Of a stretch of 23,142 bases of DNA, positions 1 to 7,132 are shown piece by piece. Position 1 is the first letter of the stretch. Each line of letters starts with the position of its first letter. A program made the translations under genes and the position numbers. The notes beneath the pieces are model-generated. The model saw only the letters and a list, made by a program, of their open reading frames with translations. It was not told where the DNA came from and ran no database searches. Source of the DNA: JAUWKC01 sp035529895 (lineage in GTDB: Bacteria > Planctomycetota > Phycisphaerae > Sedimentisphaerales > Anaerobacaceae). Location of the stretch: the NCBI GenBank assembly GCA_035529895.1, contig DATKVV010000061.1, positions 1 to 23,142 of the forward strand. The letters run 5' to 3'.

Positions 1-1
1 A

Positions 2-130
2 AGAACGCTTCGCGTACAAGACCGCGATGATCGATGGCTGTCGAGAACACCTGCAATGGTCGCGGGTTTGACCGATCATGTTTGGTCTTTGCGTGAATGG
101 CTGAGTTATCCGGCCGTTCAATTAACATAA
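2..130 (+). CDS. Transposase, C-terminal fragment (5' end outside the window)
   Basis: An open frame enters from the left edge and stops at TAA 128-130, giving 42 residues that include RTPAMVAGLTDHVWSLREWL. Tails of the form TPAMAAGLTDHxW are familiar from DDE transposases annotated as IS1-like or ISNCY; I cannot fix the family from this fragment. The frame sits inside the 134 bp sequence repeated in inverted orientation at the right end, and the repeat stops only 9 bp after the stop codon, as expected for the end of an IS. It is partial because the contig begins here, so there is no evidence that the gene itself is broken. Confidence 0.7.
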   Translation, partial: RTLRVQDRDDRWLSRTPAMVAGLTDHVWSLREWLSYPAVQLT

Positions 131-139
131 GACACAAGG
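6..139 (+). repeat. Left copy of 134 bp inverted repeat (IS right end)
   Basis: Positions 6-139 are identical to the reverse complement of 23009-23142, with no mismatch seen. Identity ends at 139/23009. The right copy runs to the window edge, so the real repeat may be longer. The outer boundary motif GACACAAGG (131-139) is the likely IS terminus, just after the transposase stop. The insertion-site side starts at 140. Confidence 0.95.
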
Positions 140-294
140 CAAATTCGCGCATTTCAATTAATTTAGCAGGTCTTTTTCGTTTAGCGCAGGGTCGCCGCCG
201 GGTCACAAATCTCTGACGATGTCCTTTCTCGAGGGTCTGGTCCGGTTTTTGCTAAGGTTTAGACAAATGTTGAAGGCAAAGTAAGGAGCGAGCC
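140..294 (+). other. Leader between IS end and redox operon
   Basis: These 155 bp lie between the IS end and the first redox gene. They must hold the operon promoter unless transcription reads out of the IS. I see no convincing -35/-10 pair, no hairpin and no open frame of note. The only clear signal is the Shine-Dalgarno sequence at 283-288. Confidence 0.5.
283..288 (+). promoter_or_regulatory. Ribosome binding site of the first redox gene
   Basis: AAGGAG lies 6 nt before the ATG at 295. It is a near-consensus Shine-Dalgarno site and fixes the start of the small cysteine-motif protein, supporting it as a real gene. Confidence 0.8.
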
Positions 295-588
295 ATGTCA
301 GCGCATGCAGAAAGTATTGGTTTATGTCTCACGTGCAAAAATGCTCCGGGCTGTACGTTTCCAAGCGCTCACAAAAGGCCCGTCTTTTATTGTGAAGAAT
401 TTGAGATTGAGAAAACACCTCCAGGAGGGACTGCCGTCAAAGACGGGCTGCAATCGACAGACTCTAACCCTGTAAGAGCAGACGACTCAACAAGATTCTT
501 CGGTCTTTGCAGTGATTGCGAGGGCCGTAATACATGTGTTTTCCCCAGACCTGAGGGGGGTGTCTGGCATTGCGAGGAATACCAATGA
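295..588 (+). CDS. Small protein with two repeated four-cysteine motifs
   Basis: This 97-residue soluble protein consists of two related halves: GLCLTCKNAPGC...FYCEEFE (about 9-37) and GLCSDCEGRNTC...WHCEEYQ (about 70-97). Each half has the pattern C-x2-C-x5-C followed by a C-E-E-[FY] box. Four cysteines per half could bind zinc or an Fe-S cluster; no known domain name can be given with confidence. A strong ribosome site (283-288) precedes ATG 295, and the stop overlaps the next start as ATGA (585-588), so it is translationally coupled to the NuoE-like gene and probably acts with the complex, for example as an assembly factor, small subunit or regulator. The function is inferred from context only. 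Confidence 0.8.
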   Translation: MSAHAESIGLCLTCKNAPGCTFPSAHKRPVFYCEEFEIEKTPPGGTAVKDGLQSTDSNPVRADDSTRFFGLCSDCEGRNTCVFPRPEGGVWHCEEYQ

Positions 589-1475
589 AACAAGACACAA
601 TCACCCCAAGCAAAGAAGATTTGCAATTACAGGAGCAGTTGGACTCGAATGATATCCTGGATATCCTGGAAAAGCATAAACAGGACCGTGGCGGACTTAT
701 CGCCATCCTCGAAGAAATCCAGGGCGAATACGGGTATCTTCCCGAAAAGGCCCTAAGAATAGTGAGCGAAAAGACCGGCCGGTCTTTGGTTGATGTATAC
801 GGCGTGGCCACATTCTATCGCTCGTTCAGTTTGAAGCCCAGAGGCAAGCATCACGTCTGTGCCTGTCTGGGCACAGCCTGCCACGTCCGCGGCGCGCCAA
901 GGATTGTCGAAGAGCTCCAGCAGCAGCTCGGAATCAAGCCCGACCAGACAACTGCGGACAAGGAGTTTACGCTGGAGACCGTAAACTGCCTGGGCGCCTG
1001 CGCTCTCGGACCGGTGGTGGTTATCGACGGCCGCTACTTCTCAAAGGTCAGAAAATCGAGGATTAGTCAACTATTGGATGAAGCCCGCAACGGATTCGAC
1101 ACGGTCGAGATAGGCAGGGACAAACGATTTTTCCCCATTGATGTGAGCTGTCCCCATTGCAACCGAAGCTTCAAGGACGAGGCCTTTGTTATCGATGGGC
1201 AGCCCTCTTTGAAGGTGACCGTGTCCCTGGACCACAAGAAAGGCTGGCTGAGGCTGTCTTCATTGTATGGTAGTTACAATATTTCCTCTCAGTTTGAAAT
1301 TCCCCTCGGTTCGGTTGTAAGTTTCATCTGTCCGCACTGTCGTGTGGAACTTCCGAGTACGTCGAACTGCTCGATGTGCGGCGCGCCGATGGTCCCCATG
1401 CTTGTCGACGGCGGGGGCATAGTGCAGATTTGTTCACGCCGCGGATGCAAAAACCATATGTTGGACCTGGTCTGA
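585..1475 (+). CDS. NuoE/HydC-like [2Fe-2S] subunit with C-terminal zinc-ribbon extension
   Basis: The 296-residue protein begins with the thioredoxin-like [2Fe-2S] domain of the complex I 24 kDa subunit (about 25-170). The cluster ligands are visible as C94-LGTA-C99 and C135-LGA-C139. In HydABC and complex I this subunit pairs with the NADH-oxidising NuoF-type subunit. The usual family length is about 160-180 residues; here a further ~115 residues carry CPHC (189-192), CPHC (249-252), CSMC (262-265) and C283/C288, which looks like one or two zinc ribbons. ATG 585 is preferred to the upstream TTG 570 because it overlaps the previous stop (ATGA) and has GAGG just upstream. It is the second gene of the redox operon. 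The role in the complex is secure by family; the role of the tail is unknown. Confidence 0.92.
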   Translation: MKQDTITPSKEDLQLQEQLDSNDILDILEKHKQDRGGLIAILEEIQGEYGYLPEKALRIVSEKTGRSLVDVYGVATFYRSFSLKPRGKHHVCACLGTACHVRGAPRIVEELQQQLGIKPDQTTADKEFTLETVNCLGACALGPVVVIDGRYFSKVRKSRISQLLDEARNGFDTVEIGRDKRFFPIDVSCPHCNRSFKDEAFVIDGQPSLKVTVSLDHKKGWLRLSSLYGSYNISSQFEIPLGSVVSFICPHCRVELPSTSNCSMCGAPMVPMLVDGGGIVQICSRRGCKNHMLDLV

Positions 1476-1533
1476 CCGGACGAATGTGAAGGAAACTGTC
1501 TGTTCAATGTGAGGGGCTACGAAGGGTATCGTG

Positions 1534-4500
1534 ATGCTAAGATTATCTTCTTTGAATCAGTTGGAAGAATTACGGAATGTGCTTTCAGATGCCGCCGATG
1601 AAAACGTGCCCCGCATAGTTATTCCCGCAGGGACATGCGGGCAGGCCGGCGACGCGAATGACCTTATCCGTGTGGCCAAACGCGAGATTCTGGCAAAGAG
1701 CCTGACCAGGAAGGTTCGTCTGCGCGTCACCGGCTGTCACGGCTTCTGCCAAATGGAGCCTTCCGTACTTGTCGAGCCTCGCCGGGTCTTTTACCCCAGA
1801 GTCGGTCTCAAAGAGATGGAGCGTATCGTCCAGGCCGCCGCAAAAGACCAAGTGCTTGCCGATATTCTCTTCGTGGACCTCGAAACAGGCAGGCCCGTCG
1901 AAAAGCAGGACGACATACCGTTTTTCAGCAAGCAGGTGCGCAGGCTTCTTTCCTGGAACGAGAAGGTCGATCCTATTCGCATTTATGATTACATTGAAGC
2001 AGGCGGGTATTCGGCGCTGGCGAAAGTATTTGCCGCAGGCGAACCCAGCCGGGTGGTCGAAGAAGTCAAGCGTTCGGGATTAAGAGGACGCGGAGGAGGC
2101 GGCTTTCCGACCGGTCTGAAATGGGAATTGCTGGCCAGGCAATCCGGCAAGGCTGGCAAGTTCCTCGTGTGCAACGCCGACGAAGGCGACCCTGGCGCAT
2201 ATATGGACCGCAGCGTCCTTGAGGGTAACCCGCACAGCATTATAGAAGGGATGATTATTGGCGCCTATGGCACGGGCGCCACAGAGGGGATAACCTACGT
2301 CCGCAAAGAATACCCCCTCGCAATAAGACATCTCGGCGTTGCGCTTCAGCAGGCCCGCGAACTCGGGCTTCTGGGTGAAGACATTCTCGGCACAGGTTTT
2401 TTATTTGACATCAGGCTCGTCAAAGGCGCCGGCGCATTTGTGTGCGGGGAAGAGACGGCGTTGATCCGGTCGGTGGAGGGCAAAATGGGCGAGCCGCGCC
2501 AAAGGCCGCCCTTCCCGATACAAAAAGGTATCAATGGCAGACCCACGGCAATCAACAACGTTGAAACCTGGGCCAATATCCCGCTGATTTTCAGGCTTGG
2601 CGCCGAGGAGTTTGCCAAGGTCGGCACTAAGAATAATTCCGGCACGAAGATATTCAGTCTCGTCGGCAAAATCAAGAATACCGGCCTTGTCGAGGTGCCA
2701 ATGGGTATAACCATCAAGGAAATCGTCTATGACATCGGCGGCGGCCCCGTGGGCAAGGCCAGGATAAAGGCGGTTCAGACAGGCGGGCCATCGGGGGGCT
2801 GCATTCCTGCCGATATGTTTGACCTGCCTGTGGACTACGACAGCCTCACGCAGGCCGGCTCAATCATGGGCTCAGGCGGCATGATTGTCATGGATAACAA
2901 CACGTGCATGGTCGATGTCGCAAGGTATTTCATGAATTTTCTTAAGGACGAATCATGCGGTAAGTGTTTTACCTGCCGAAAAGGCACGCAACGAATGTAC
3001 GAGATTCTCGACGACATCTCAAAAGGAGAAGGAAAGCTTGAGCACATAGAGCTTCTCAAAGAGCTGGCGGAGGTGGTTAAGGACACCACGATGTGCGGTC
3101 TTGGACAAACGGCGTCCAATCCTGTACTGAGCACGCTCCGCTACTTTCCTGATGAGTACACGCGGCACGTTGTTGATAAGAAGTGTGAGGCTTTCGTGTG
3201 CAGAGAATTGGCAGGCGCGCCGTGCCAGACCGCCTGTCCTGTGGGTACCGAGGTCTGGCGATACGTAGCGCTCATCGAAAAAGGCAGGTATGAAGAAGCC
3301 TACCAGGTTATTCGGGATGCCAACCCGTTCCCATCGGTTTGCGCCCGGGTTTGTGACCGCAAATGCGAAACCAGATGCAACCATGCCGTCAGCGGCGGCG
3401 AAGCCATCGCCGTCAGGGCATTGAAAAGATTCGTAACAGACCGTGTGGATCCCTCGGTTTATAAGCCGGCGCGGGCTCCTCAGTATAACAGGGACGGGCA
3501 CAGAATAGCAATTATAGGCTCAGGTCCCGCTGGTCTGTCGGCGGCACACTGCCTGTCTTTGCTTGGTTATAAGCCGACGCTAATCGAATCGGAGAATCAG
3601 CCCGGCGGAATGCTTGTCAGCTGCATCCCGGCCTATCGTCTCCCGCGGGATGTCCTGAGCAAGGAGATAGAATCGCTGCTTGATGAAAACATAACACTCA
3701 GGTGTGGAACAACTCTCGGGCCGGATGTAACCATTGACGAACTTTTCAAGGACAGTTTCAGGGCCGTTTTTCTCGCAATCGGGGCAGACAAGAGCTGGCG
3801 TTTGGATATCGAAGGAGAAGATACCAAGGGAGTGTACCCCTCCATGCATTTTTTGAAGGCCTTCAACTTGAGGGGCGAGGAGCTGGCCAAGGGACACGTC
3901 GGCATCGTCGGCGGCGGCAACTCGGCGGTGGACGCCGCGAGGGTGGCCATGCGCCAGAAAGCAGTCAGAAGCGTAACGCTGCTCTACCGCCGAACGTACC
4001 AGGAGATGCCTGCGTATGCCGAAGAGGTCGAGGCGGCTCTGGAAGAAGGTATAAAGCTCGAGACTTTGGTTTCGCCCGTAAAGATACGTTATATCGAAGC
4101 GGCCAGGGCCGAAGGAGTGAGAGTTGAGACTTTCGTGTCGCCTATAAAAATAGACTCGCGGCATGGTCGCCTGGCTGATATCAGATGTATCAGGAACAAA
4201 CTCGGTGACATAGATTCGAGCGGCCGGCGCAGACCCGTTCCCATTCCGGGCACCGAGTTCACAATACCTTTGGATACGTTGATTGTAGCCATCGGCGAGC
4301 GTCCTGACAGCGATTGTCTTGCCTCGATGGGGCTGGAAGTCGGCAAGAGCGGCGTCCTTCACGTTGATGCGGAAACCCTTTGTACGAACCGGCCCGGTGT
4401 GTTTGCCGGCGGAGACCTTGTTACCGGCCCCAATACCGTTGTTGATGCTGTTGCCATGGGCAAAAAGGCGGCATCCGTGATAGACCGCTACATTAACGGT

Positions 4501-4776
4501 AAAGAACTCCGTGAGCCCCCAAGACTGAAGCTGCCGGAGATTTTCGTAGAGCCTGCAGCGCTCGGCGGCGAAGAATACCAGGAGGCGGCAAGGTCAGAAC
4601 CTGCCACCCTGCCGGCAAAATCACGAAAGAAGAATTTCGCAGAGGTTGAGATGACATTGTCTGTTGAGCAGGCAACGCGCGAGGCCCGAAGGTGCCTCAG
4701 GTGCGATCTGGAGTTCACACAGCCTAAACAGAACGGCAAATCCGATTGCCCGGCACTCGAGGAGAAATCGGCATGA
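1534..4776 (+). CDS. NuoF/HydB-type NADH-FMN module fused to a GltD/NfnB-type FAD-NAD(P)H oxidoreductase
   Basis: Residue numbers count from GTG 1531; ATG 1534 is the better start (GAAGGG at 1521-1526). Order of domains: a thioredoxin-like domain with C36 and GCHGFC (69-73); the NuoF core with RGRGGGGFPTGLKW (185-198), CNADEGDPGAYMDR and GAFVCGEETA for FMN and NADH; an SLBB-like segment (~371-425); the [4Fe-4S] motif ESCGKCFTCRKG (474-485) plus C522; a GltD-type two-cluster domain (C552-C616, including TACPVGTEVWRY); an FAD Rossmann fold GSGPAGLS (663-670); an NAD(P)H fold IVGGGNSAVDAAR (792-804); a second FAD motif FAGGD (958-962); and a short CxxC tail (1055-1058). HydB and NfnB are normally separate proteins. 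The fusion puts an NADH-FMN site and an NAD(P)H-FAD site on one chain, which points to electron transfer or bifurcation between pyridine nucleotides and another carrier. Confidence 0.9.
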   Translation: MLRLSSLNQLEELRNVLSDAADENVPRIVIPAGTCGQAGDANDLIRVAKREILAKSLTRKVRLRVTGCHGFCQMEPSVLVEPRRVFYPRVGLKEMERIVQAAAKDQVLADILFVDLETGRPVEKQDDIPFFSKQVRRLLSWNEKVDPIRIYDYIEAGGYSALAKVFAAGEPSRVVEEVKRSGLRGRGGGGFPTGLKWELLARQSGKAGKFLVCNADEGDPGAYMDRSVLEGNPHSIIEGMIIGAYGTGATEGITYVRKEYPLAIRHLGVALQQARELGLLGEDILGTGFLFDIRLVKGAGAFVCGEETALIRSVEGKMGEPRQRPPFPIQKGINGRPTAINNVETWANIPLIFRLGAEEFAKVGTKNNSGTKIFSLVGKIKNTGLVEVPMGITIKEIVYDIGGGPVGKARIKAVQTGGPSGGCIPADMFDLPVDYDSLTQAGSIMGSGGMIVMDNNTCMVDVARYFMNFLKDESCGKCFTCRKGTQRMYEILDDISKGEGKLEHIELLKELAEVVKDTTMCGLGQTASNPVLSTLRYFPDEYTRHVVDKKCEAFVCRELAGAPCQTACPVGTEVWRYVALIEKGRYEEAYQVIRDANPFPSVCARVCDRKCETRCNHAVSGGEAIAVRALKRFVTDRVDPSVYKPARAPQYNRDGHRIAIIGSGPAGLSAAHCLSLLGYKPTLIESENQPGGMLVSCIPAYRLPRDVLSKEIESLLDENITLRCGTTLGPDVTIDELFKDSFRAVFLAIGADKSWRLDIEGEDTKGVYPSMHFLKAFNLRGEELAKGHVGIVGGGNSAVDAARVAMRQKAVRSVTLLYRRTYQEMPAYAEEVEAALEEGIKLETLVSPVKIRYIEAARAEGVRVETFVSPIKIDSRHGRLADIRCIRNKLGDIDSSGRRRPVPIPGTEFTIPLDTLIVAIGERPDSDCLASMGLEVGKSGVLHVDAETLCTNRPGVFAGGDLVTGPNTVVDAVAMGKKAASVIDRYINGKELREPPRLKLPEIFVEPAALGGEEYQEAARSEPATLPAKSRKKNFAEVEMTLSVEQATREARRCLRCDLEFTQPKQNGKSDCPALEEKSA
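4045..4152 (+). repeat. Diverged internal tandem duplication in the GltD-like module
   Basis: The codons for EGIKLETLVSPVKI (4045-4086) and EGVRVETFVSPIKI (4111-4152) encode two related 14-residue segments spaced 22 residues apart; 9 of 14 residues are identical and the rest are mostly conservative. GltD homologues normally carry this strand once in the NAD(P)H-binding region. The copies differ at many third positions, so the duplication is not recent. Confidence 0.7.
4759..4764 (+). promoter_or_regulatory. Ribosome binding site deciding the NuoG-like start
   Basis: GAGGAG lies inside the end of the fusion gene, 8 nt before ATG 4773. It selects that ATG over the in-frame TTG at 4746. Confidence 0.75.
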
Positions 4777-5450
4777 TTACTTTGAAAATAAACGGTTTGG
4801 ATGTTTCTGTTGAGCAAGGTACTACCGTACTGGAAGTGGCGGATTTTTTGGGCTTTCCGATTCCGACCCTGTGCCACATGGACGGCCTGTCGCCCTACGG
4901 CGCCTGCCGGCTGTGCGTGGTTGAGATCGGAGAGGGCGCGAAAGCCAGGCTCGTATCCTCGTGTACCTATCCGGCGGAGGAAGGGCTTAAGGTTCGTACG
5001 GCATCGTCCCGTGTCCTTCAGGCGCGGAGGATGATTCTCGAACTGCTGCTTGCTTCGTGTCCCCAGTCCAAAACTATCCAGGACCTTGCTTCCGCTCATG
5101 GCATTCGCCGGCAGCGTTTCAGGCAGGAATACGAGGATTGTATCCTTTGCGGCCGATGCGTGAGGATGTGCGAGGAACAAATGATGGCCAAGGCCATCGG
5201 CTTTCGCAACAGGGGCCAGAAGCGGAGCATCGGCACGCCATTTGATGCCAAGTCCGACGTCTGCCGGCTGTGCGGCGGCTGCATGTATGTCTGCCCCGCC
5301 TGCCAGCTTCGCTGTACTTACAATGAGCCTGAAAAAGCAATCTGTGGCGGCTGCGCAAATCTGACCCCGCCATGCGTCGAGAAAGAGCAGTTTGACGATA
5401 TGATGTGCTACATGAATCCCTGTGTAGCCTGCGAGATTATCAAGAAATGA
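4773..5450 (+). CDS. NuoG N-terminus-like iron-sulfur protein
   Basis: This 225-residue protein matches the N-terminal part of NuoG, HydA and FdhA-type subunits. A plant-type [2Fe-2S] domain has C34, C45, C48 and C64 (GACRLCVVEI). Two ferredoxin-like [4Fe-4S] motifs follow, CILCGRCVRMC (123-133) and CRLCGGCMYVC (164-174). The segment that usually holds the His-ligated N5-type cluster (around ASCPQSKTIQDL, 94-104) lacks the usual HxxxC-x2-C pattern. The C-terminal ~50 residues hold further cysteines (C177, C181, C191, C194, C201, C212, C217, C220), enough for another cluster or zinc. There is no catalytic molybdenum or hydrogenase domain, so it is an electron-transfer subunit. ATG 4773 overlaps the upstream stop (ATGA). 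It probably wires the flavin modules together or hands electrons to ferredoxin. Confidence 0.88.
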   Translation: MITLKINGLDVSVEQGTTVLEVADFLGFPIPTLCHMDGLSPYGACRLCVVEIGEGAKARLVSSCTYPAEEGLKVRTASSRVLQARRMILELLLASCPQSKTIQDLASAHGIRRQRFRQEYEDCILCGRCVRMCEEQMMAKAIGFRNRGQKRSIGTPFDAKSDVCRLCGGCMYVCPACQLRCTYNEPEKAICGGCANLTPPCVEKEQFDDMMCYMNPCVACEIIKK

Positions 5451-5472
5451 CAAGAGAAAGGAGCCAAATGCA

Positions 5473-7062
5473 ATGTCAGTGACGCTATCGAAGGTAAACG
5501 CCTCGGCCGCGACTCTTACAAAGAACCGGACCGTGGATTCAGTCGTGCCTGCATCAGGGATGTGCGTGACCTGCGTGGACGGCTGCATCGGAATGTGCGA
5601 GATTGGCAAGTCCGCCTATCGCGGGCATGAGGTCATCTATCCCCAGCCGTTCGGGGTGGTGACAACCGCCGCCGAAAAGACCTATCCCGTGGACTACTCC
5701 CACTTCAATATCATGGGGACTGCCGTCGGCGCCCATGGAATCGAGCCGGACAGCGACAAAGCCATCTTCCCGTCCGTAGATTTGAATATTGCCTTTGGTC
5801 GTGACAACGGGGTAAAGTTCCGCTGTCCCTGGGGGATTCCCGGCATCGGTTCGACTAATATTGCCAAGAACAACTGGGAAGGCCTTGCTATCGGCTCGGC
5901 TCTGGCGGGAACCGGACTGACCATCGGCGAGAACGTCGTTGGCATGGATCCCGAGGCCGTCATCCGGAACGGACGGGTAGTTGATACAGTCGACCTCAAG
6001 CGCCGCGTCAAGCTCTATAAGGACCATCAGCGTGACGGCTATGGCGTCATCACCGTGCAGGCAAACATCGAGGATACTCGACTGGGTGTGCAGGAGTATG
6101 CGATCGAAAAACTCGGTGTCGAGTGTGTGGAGCTGAAATGGGGCCAGGGCGCAAAGGACATAGGCGGCGAAGTGAAAATCACGGAGCTTGGGAAGGCCCA
6201 GCTATTGTATGAGCGCGGTTATGTAGTACTGCCGAACCCGATGGACCCGAATGTAATCAAAGCTTTTGAACAAGGGGCATTCAAGGAGTTCGAGCGGCAT
6301 TCCCGGGTGGGAATGGTGACAGAGGAATCTTTCGCCGAAAGAATTGAACAGTTACGCAGCGCCGGGGCCAGATACATATTCCTGAAAACGGGGGCCTATC
6401 GGCCGGCGGATCTTGCCAGAGCCGTCCTGTTCGCCTCCCGGTACAAACTCGACCTGCTGACGGTCGACGGGGCGGGCGGCGGCACCGGCATGAGTCCCTG
6501 GCGCATGATGAATGAATGGGGCGTTCCTCCCGTACACCTGCACTCACTGCTGTATCGTTATACAAAACGCATGGCGGACAAGGGTGAGTATTTGCCGGCC
6601 ATAGCTGTGGCGGGCGGATTTGCTTTCGAGGACCAGATTTTTAAAGGACTCGCTTTGGGCGCGCCTTTCGTCAAGCTGGTGGGCATGGCCCGGGCCCCCA
6701 TCGCCGCGGCAATGGTGGGTAAGACAATCGGACGCACAATTGACGACCAGCAGGTTCCGGTATATATCGAGCGTTTCGGAAACTCAAAAGATGAAATCTT
6801 TGTCACTTCGAGCACGCTGCGAAAAGAACTCGGTAACGAGGAATTCGAAAAGCTCCCCACCGGTGCGCTGGGGCTTTACACCTACTACGAACGCCTCGCC
6901 CAGGGTTTGCGGCAGCTAATGGCCGGAAGCAGGAAATTTGCTGTAAAACATATAGCGCGCGATGACATAGCGGCCTTGACGCCTGAGGCGGCGGAGGTCA
7001 GCGGCATCAAATATGTCTTGGATGTGGACGAGGAAGAAGTGGACAGGATTCTCGGCAGTTAG
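5473..7062 (+). CDS. FMN-binding glutamate synthase-family protein without glutaminase domain
   Basis: The 529 residues correspond to the FMN-binding TIM-barrel synthase domain of GltB. Visible are GQGAK (224-228), VDGAGGGTGMSPW (331-343, the counterpart of the SGHDGGTGAS box), the AVAGGF phosphate loop (378-383) and KLVGMARAPI (401-410). The N-terminal amidotransferase domain and the C-terminal beta-helix domain of true GltB are absent. The [3Fe-4S] cysteines that normally follow the GRA segment are also absent; instead the N-terminus holds CVTCVDGCIGMC (31-42), a possible cluster site. It follows the NuoG-like gene by 22 bp with AAAGGAG (5457-5463) before ATG 5473. Without glutaminase it could be an ammonia-dependent or ferredoxin-linked enzyme or a different flavin oxidoreductase. 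The substrate cannot be read from the sequence. Confidence 0.85.
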   Translation: MSVTLSKVNASAATLTKNRTVDSVVPASGMCVTCVDGCIGMCEIGKSAYRGHEVIYPQPFGVVTTAAEKTYPVDYSHFNIMGTAVGAHGIEPDSDKAIFPSVDLNIAFGRDNGVKFRCPWGIPGIGSTNIAKNNWEGLAIGSALAGTGLTIGENVVGMDPEAVIRNGRVVDTVDLKRRVKLYKDHQRDGYGVITVQANIEDTRLGVQEYAIEKLGVECVELKWGQGAKDIGGEVKITELGKAQLLYERGYVVLPNPMDPNVIKAFEQGAFKEFERHSRVGMVTEESFAERIEQLRSAGARYIFLKTGAYRPADLARAVLFASRYKLDLLTVDGAGGGTGMSPWRMMNEWGVPPVHLHSLLYRYTKRMADKGEYLPAIAVAGGFAFEDQIFKGLALGAPFVKLVGMARAPIAAAMVGKTIGRTIDDQQVPVYIERFGNSKDEIFVTSSTLRKELGNEEFEKLPTGALGLYTYYERLAQGLRQLMAGSRKFAVKHIARDDIAALTPEAAEVSGIKYVLDVDEEEVDRILGS

Positions 7063-7132
7063 AAGCCGAGCACGGCAGTACGGAAGCTTCGCCGGAGCAG
7101 CCGCCTTATTTGTTTTTGCTTTGCGCGGCGGG

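Noticed and set aside
3580..4362. 260-codon frame on the - strand
   Set aside because: It is antisense to the FAD/NAD(P)H domains, whose motifs are clear on the + strand.
585..5450. Naming the operon as NADH dehydrogenase (complex I) nuoEFG
   Set aside because: There are no membrane subunits or NuoBCDI, NuoG is only an N-terminal part, and NuoF is fused to a GltD-like module; this is a soluble complex of another kind.
4488..5609. Long open frame of 373 codons on the - strand
   Set aside because: It lies antisense to the conserved fusion gene and NuoG-like gene, crosses their boundaries and has no family motifs; it is a codon-bias shadow.
5473..7062. Naming the FMN protein as glutamate synthase large subunit (gltB)
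   Set aside because: The glutaminase domain, beta-helix domain and [3Fe-4S] cysteines are missing, so the enzyme name is not justified.
7063..7132. Bidirectional terminator between the convergent operons
   Set aside because: CCGCC and GGCGG can pair only across a loop of about 20 nt, and no T-run follows; the evidence is too weak to list a terminator.
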